This document shows positions 61,539 to 64,000 of a stretch of 64,000 bases of DNA, piece by piece. Under the pieces are notes generated by a model. That model saw only the letters and a program-made list of their open reading frames with translations, was not told the DNA's origin and did no database searches. The stretch comes from Halorubrum salipaludis. Lineage in GTDB: Archaea; Halobacteriota; Halobacteria; Halobacteriales; Haloferacaceae. A program made the position numbers and the translations under genes. Location: assembly GCF_002286985.1 (NCBI RefSeq), contig NZ_NSKC01000008.1:1-64000 (forward strand), in the 5' to 3' direction. Each line of letters starts with the position of its first letter. Positions within the stretch are counted from its first letter, which is position 1.

Positions 61539-61610
61539 ATCGGTCCGGTCGGGCGCGAGCGACTAAACCGTACAGGGAACCGGAACGGCCGGTTCGTCGA
61601 GGAAATCCCG

Positions 61611-61877
61611 TCAGTCGGCGCCGTCGGTCCGCGATCGACCGCGCCGCGGAGCGCCCGACCGGCCGGGCGAGCCGCCCGCCGCGCGGTCGTTCCGGACGCG
61701 CGCCTCGTCCGTGACTGGGGCCTTGACGAATATCGCGTGGGCCATGACGGCCCCCGCGACGAGCGCGCCCCCGGGAAGCGCCGCCGTCAACGACAGCCCG
61801 ACCAGGTTCAACGCGGCGGTCACACCGATCAACGCTGCCGGAATGAGCCCGAGAACGTAGTCGTAGTACCCAGTCAT
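61611..61877 (-). CDS. Small haloarchaeal membrane protein
   Basis: An 88-residue protein with two membrane helices (about 6-27 and 31-52), starting MTGYYDYVLGLIPAALIG, and a basic C-terminal tail. It is similar to short membrane proteins found repeatedly in haloarchaea with unknown role. The first helix contains the GYYDYVLGLIP opening typical of that group. Confidence 0.65.
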   Translation of the reverse strand: MTGYYDYVLGLIPAALIGVTAALNLVGLSLTAALPGGALVAGAVMAHAIFVKAPVTDEARVRNDRAAGGSPGRSGAPRRGRSRTDGAD

Positions 61878-62020
61878 GATCCGGTTAATACTACTGCAAA
61901 ATCGCTATTAAATCTTTCTCGGGGTTCGCCGTGACACCTCGAGTGATCACTCAAAACGATCGCATAAGTTATGGCAACGTATTCGGCGAGCCGGACCGCT
62001 CGCGGGACCGCGGAGGGGGG

Positions 62021-62068
62021 GTGAGAGAACGGGTTGGAAGTGAGAGAACGGGTTGGAAGTGAGAGAAC
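62021..62068. repeat. 19-bp tandem repeat, 2.5 copies
   Basis: The unit GTGAGAGAACGGGTTGGAA occurs at 62021-62039 and 62040-62058, with a partial third from 62059. It lies beyond the 3' end of the DUF3054 gene, between it and the small membrane-protein gene. No function is suggested. Confidence 0.95.
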
Positions 62069-62107
62069 GAGGCGGAGAAGCGAGTTCGAAGCCGCGATCG
62101 CGACCGC

Positions 62108-62518
62108 CTACCGGAGCTTGAAGTACAGCGCGCGCCAGCCGCCGAGCGCGACCGCGCCGAGGACGAGCATGACCGCGGCGAACGTGAGCGCGGCGCTCCC
62201 GCGGAAGACGAACTCCCGGAGCGCGAGCCCGACGATCGCGGCCGGGATCCACGACCGGATCACCAGCGGGACCGACGACTTCGCGGTCTCCACGGCGCCG
62301 GCCGAGTACGCGCCGACCAACGGCGCGACGAGGACCCACCCGATCAGGAAGGGGGCGTACACTTCGAGCAGGTACAGGGGGTTCGCGGACAGGAATTCGA
62401 CGGTGCTGTGGTTGAGCGCACCGATCGTCAACAGGACGATCAGCGCGATCAGGTCGCCGACCGCGAGGGGGACGGCGTCGCGGTCGAGGCGCGTTTCGAG
62501 GAACGACGAGTCGGGCAT
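62108..62518 (-). CDS. DUF3054 family membrane protein
   Basis: A 136-residue protein with four hydrophobic helices (about 18-37, 50-72, 85-102, 110-130) and the family pattern GDLIALIVLLTIGALNHST near the N-terminus and VPLVIRSWIPAAIVGLALREFVFRG later. DUF3054 proteins occur in actinobacteria and haloarchaea without known function. The ATG at 62518 begins MPDSSFLETRLDRDAVPLAVGD. Confidence 0.85.
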   Translation of the reverse strand: MPDSSFLETRLDRDAVPLAVGDLIALIVLLTIGALNHSTVEFLSANPLYLLEVYAPFLIGWVLVAPLVGAYSAGAVETAKSSVPLVIRSWIPAAIVGLALREFVFRGSAALTFAAVMLVLGAVALGGWRALYFKLR

Positions 62519-62613
62519 ACCGACCCGTCGGAGCCGCCCCTACTTTGTACGTACGGATTCGGTCCGACGGTCGGTGGTGGTCGACGGCCGCGACGCCGCC
62601 GATCGGGCCGCCG

Positions 62614-63861
62614 CTACGCGTACAGCGGGTGCGCCTCGCAGAGCTCGACGACGCGCTCGCCGACCTCGTAGATCACGTCGTCGCTGTCGACGTTGTCGAC
62701 GACCCGGGCGATCAGGTCGCCGACCTCCTCGATGGCGTCCGCGTCGAAGCCGCGGGTGGTGAGCCCGGCCGTGCCCGCGCGGATCCCCGAGGGGTTGAAC
62801 GGCGATCGGGTCTCGCCGGGCACCGTGTTCCCGTTGAGGACGATGTTCGCGGCCGCGAGCGCGTCCGCGGCGTCGCCGCCGGGCAGGTCCGGGTGCGAGT
62901 CGCGGAGGTCGACCAACACGAGGTGGTTGTCGGTGCCGCCGGAGACGAGGGTGAAGCCGTGGTCCTGCAGCGTCTCGGCGAGCACGTCGGCGTTGTCGAC
63001 CACGTTCTGCGCGTACTCCTCGAACGAGGGGTCGAGCGCCTCCTTGAACCCGACCGCCTTGCCGGCGATGTTGTGCATCAGCGGGCCGCCCTGCCCGCCG
63101 GGGAACACCGCCTTGTCGACGTCGTCGGCGAACTGCTCGTCGCACAGCACGATCCCGCCGCGACCGGCGCGGATCGTCTTGTGCGTCGAGCCGGTGACGA
63201 AGTCGGCGACGCCGACCGGCGAGGGGTGGACGCCCGCCGCGACGAGCCCGGTGATGTGGGCGATGTCGGCGAGGTGGTAGGCGTCGACCGCGTCGGCGGC
63301 CGCCTGGATCTCCTCCCAGTCGACCGTGCGCGGGTACGCGGAGTAGCCGGAGACGATGATGTCCGGCTCGAACTCCTCGGCGGCCTCGCGGAGCCCCTCG
63401 TAGTCGATGTAGCCGGTGTCGGCGTCGACCTCGTACTGCTCGACCTCGTAGATCTGTCCGGTGAAGTTCGCGGGGTGACCGTGCGAGAGGTGGCCGCCGT
63501 GGTTCAGGTCCAGCGAGAGGATCTTGTCGCCGGGCTCTAACACGGAGTAGTAGACGGCCTGGTTCGCCTGCGTCCCGGAGTGGGGCTGGACGTTGACGTG
63601 GTCGGCGCCCCACAGCTCCTTGGCGCGTTCGATCGCGAGCTCCTCGACGTCGTCGGCGTACTCGCAGCCGGCGTAGTAGCGACCGCCCGGATAGCCCTCG
63701 GCGTACTTGTTGGTGAGGACGCTCCCCTGCGCCTCCAGCACCGCCTCGCTGACGTGGTTCTCGCTGGCGATCATCGCGAGCGTCTGCTCCTGCCTGTCGC
63801 GCTCCCCGGCCAGCGCGTCGGCGACCGCGGGGTCGACCTCCCGGACGTGCTCGTGGTCCAT
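62614..63861 (-). CDS. glyA: Serine hydroxymethyltransferase
   Basis: Interconverts serine and glycine, passing a one-carbon unit to (methano)pterin or folate. The 415-residue protein has the PLP lysine Lys228 in TGSTHKTIRAGRGGI, the NKYAEGYPGGRYYAGCE active-site segment (51-67), HLADIAHITGLVAAG (Asp199) and the C-terminal RAGTAGLTTRGF. The methylene-folate it makes would feed the thymidylate synthase encoded at 27-28 kb. The ATG at 63861 gives the standard length. Confidence 0.96.
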   Translation of the reverse strand: MDHEHVREVDPAVADALAGERDRQEQTLAMIASENHVSEAVLEAQGSVLTNKYAEGYPGGRYYAGCEYADDVEELAIERAKELWGADHVNVQPHSGTQANQAVYYSVLEPGDKILSLDLNHGGHLSHGHPANFTGQIYEVEQYEVDADTGYIDYEGLREAAEEFEPDIIVSGYSAYPRTVDWEEIQAAADAVDAYHLADIAHITGLVAAGVHPSPVGVADFVTGSTHKTIRAGRGGIVLCDEQFADDVDKAVFPGGQGGPLMHNIAGKAVGFKEALDPSFEEYAQNVVDNADVLAETLQDHGFTLVSGGTDNHLVLVDLRDSHPDLPGGDAADALAAANIVLNGNTVPGETRSPFNPSGIRAGTAGLTTRGFDADAIEEVGDLIARVVDNVDSDDVIYEVGERVVELCEAHPLYA

Positions 63862-64000
63862 GTAGGAACCCCCGTTCGATCGCGCATTAATCCTTGCGTC
63901 ACGTCGGTGACCCCTGACGCTCCCGTCGCGGTACCCCGACGATCACCGACGGCTCGCTCGGACACCCTCGGCGACTCGCACCCCGAACGATCACCGAATC
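63862..64000. other. Upstream region of glyA, no gene seen
   Basis: The last 139 bases hold the glyA promoter side (a CGCATTAATCC box at about 63882-63892, on the coding strand a TTAAT run about 25 bases before the ATG). A repeated CCGACGATCACCGA / CCGAACGATCACCGA motif lies at the window edge. No supported gene lies here. Confidence 0.35.

Overview
The window is a stretch of a haloarchaeal chromosome. The DNA is GC-rich throughout, the proteins are strongly acidic (Asp/Glu-rich tails on many genes), and several genes are archaeal or haloarchaeal hallmarks: PAN, proteasome alpha, Pelota, the halobacterial 2Fe-2S ferredoxin, CheF, a HalX response regulator, amphi-Trp and several haloarchaea-only families. 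Promoters look archaeal (TATA-like boxes about 26-28 bases before leaderless starts). A Halorubrum-type member of the Haloferacales is the most likely source; that is inference from overall character, not a database match.

Layout. 0.3-2.4 kb: two coupled MetE-type methionine synthase genes. 2.5-6.7 kb: HemK-like methyltransferase, MscS channel, rsmA and a DUF655 gene. 6.8-11.5 kb: YqcI/YcgG protein, cysteine hydrolase, zinc-ribbon protein, MATE exporter and lipA. 11.6-15.9 kb: livHMGF, a branched-chain amino-acid ABC importer without its binding protein. 16.4-22.5 kb: prs, a zinc-finger protein, ferredoxin, cheF, a membrane protein, a MOSC protein and psmA. 22.7-26.1 kb: secreted CARDB-type protein, ABC ATPase and FtsX/MacB permease. 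26.1-28.1 kb: small zinc protein, DHFR and thymidylate synthase. 28.2-32.9 kb: tRNA-Gly, enoyl-CoA hydratase family, tRNA-Thr, mutY and small haloarchaeal proteins. 33.5-38.6 kb: TFS, aldo-keto reductase, flippase, aspartoacylase-like protein and pyruvoyl arginine decarboxylase. 39.1-44.4 kb: PAN, HalX response regulator (with a 26-codon upstream ORF), amphi-Trp protein, M29 and M48 peptidases. 44.8-50.8 kb: formamidase, HFX_2341-type regulator, cofH, a winged-helix protein and HMG-CoA reductase. 50.9-57.6 kb: GNAT, DUF502, archease, RtcB ligase, a Tat-secreted protein and hydrolases. 57.9-63.9 kb: DUF4013, pelA, an ornithine cyclodeaminase-family gene, two small membrane proteins and glyA.

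The most striking feature is not a protein gene. Eight copies (A-H) of a roughly 0.3-0.5 kb dispersed element fill the longest gaps. Complete copies carry terminal inverted repeats and TATA-like motifs around a core with three hairpins. The stems differ in sequence from copy to copy but stay paired through compensatory changes, and several deviations are G-U pairs on one strand only, as expected for a folded RNA. A 57-base module at the 3' side is duplicated in some copies. I do not recognise it as a named family. It is best described as a MITE-like element carrying a structured-RNA candidate.

A second theme is small direct duplications at gene 3' ends (mscS, aspartoacylase, response regulator, M29 peptidase, winged-helix gene, hydrolase).
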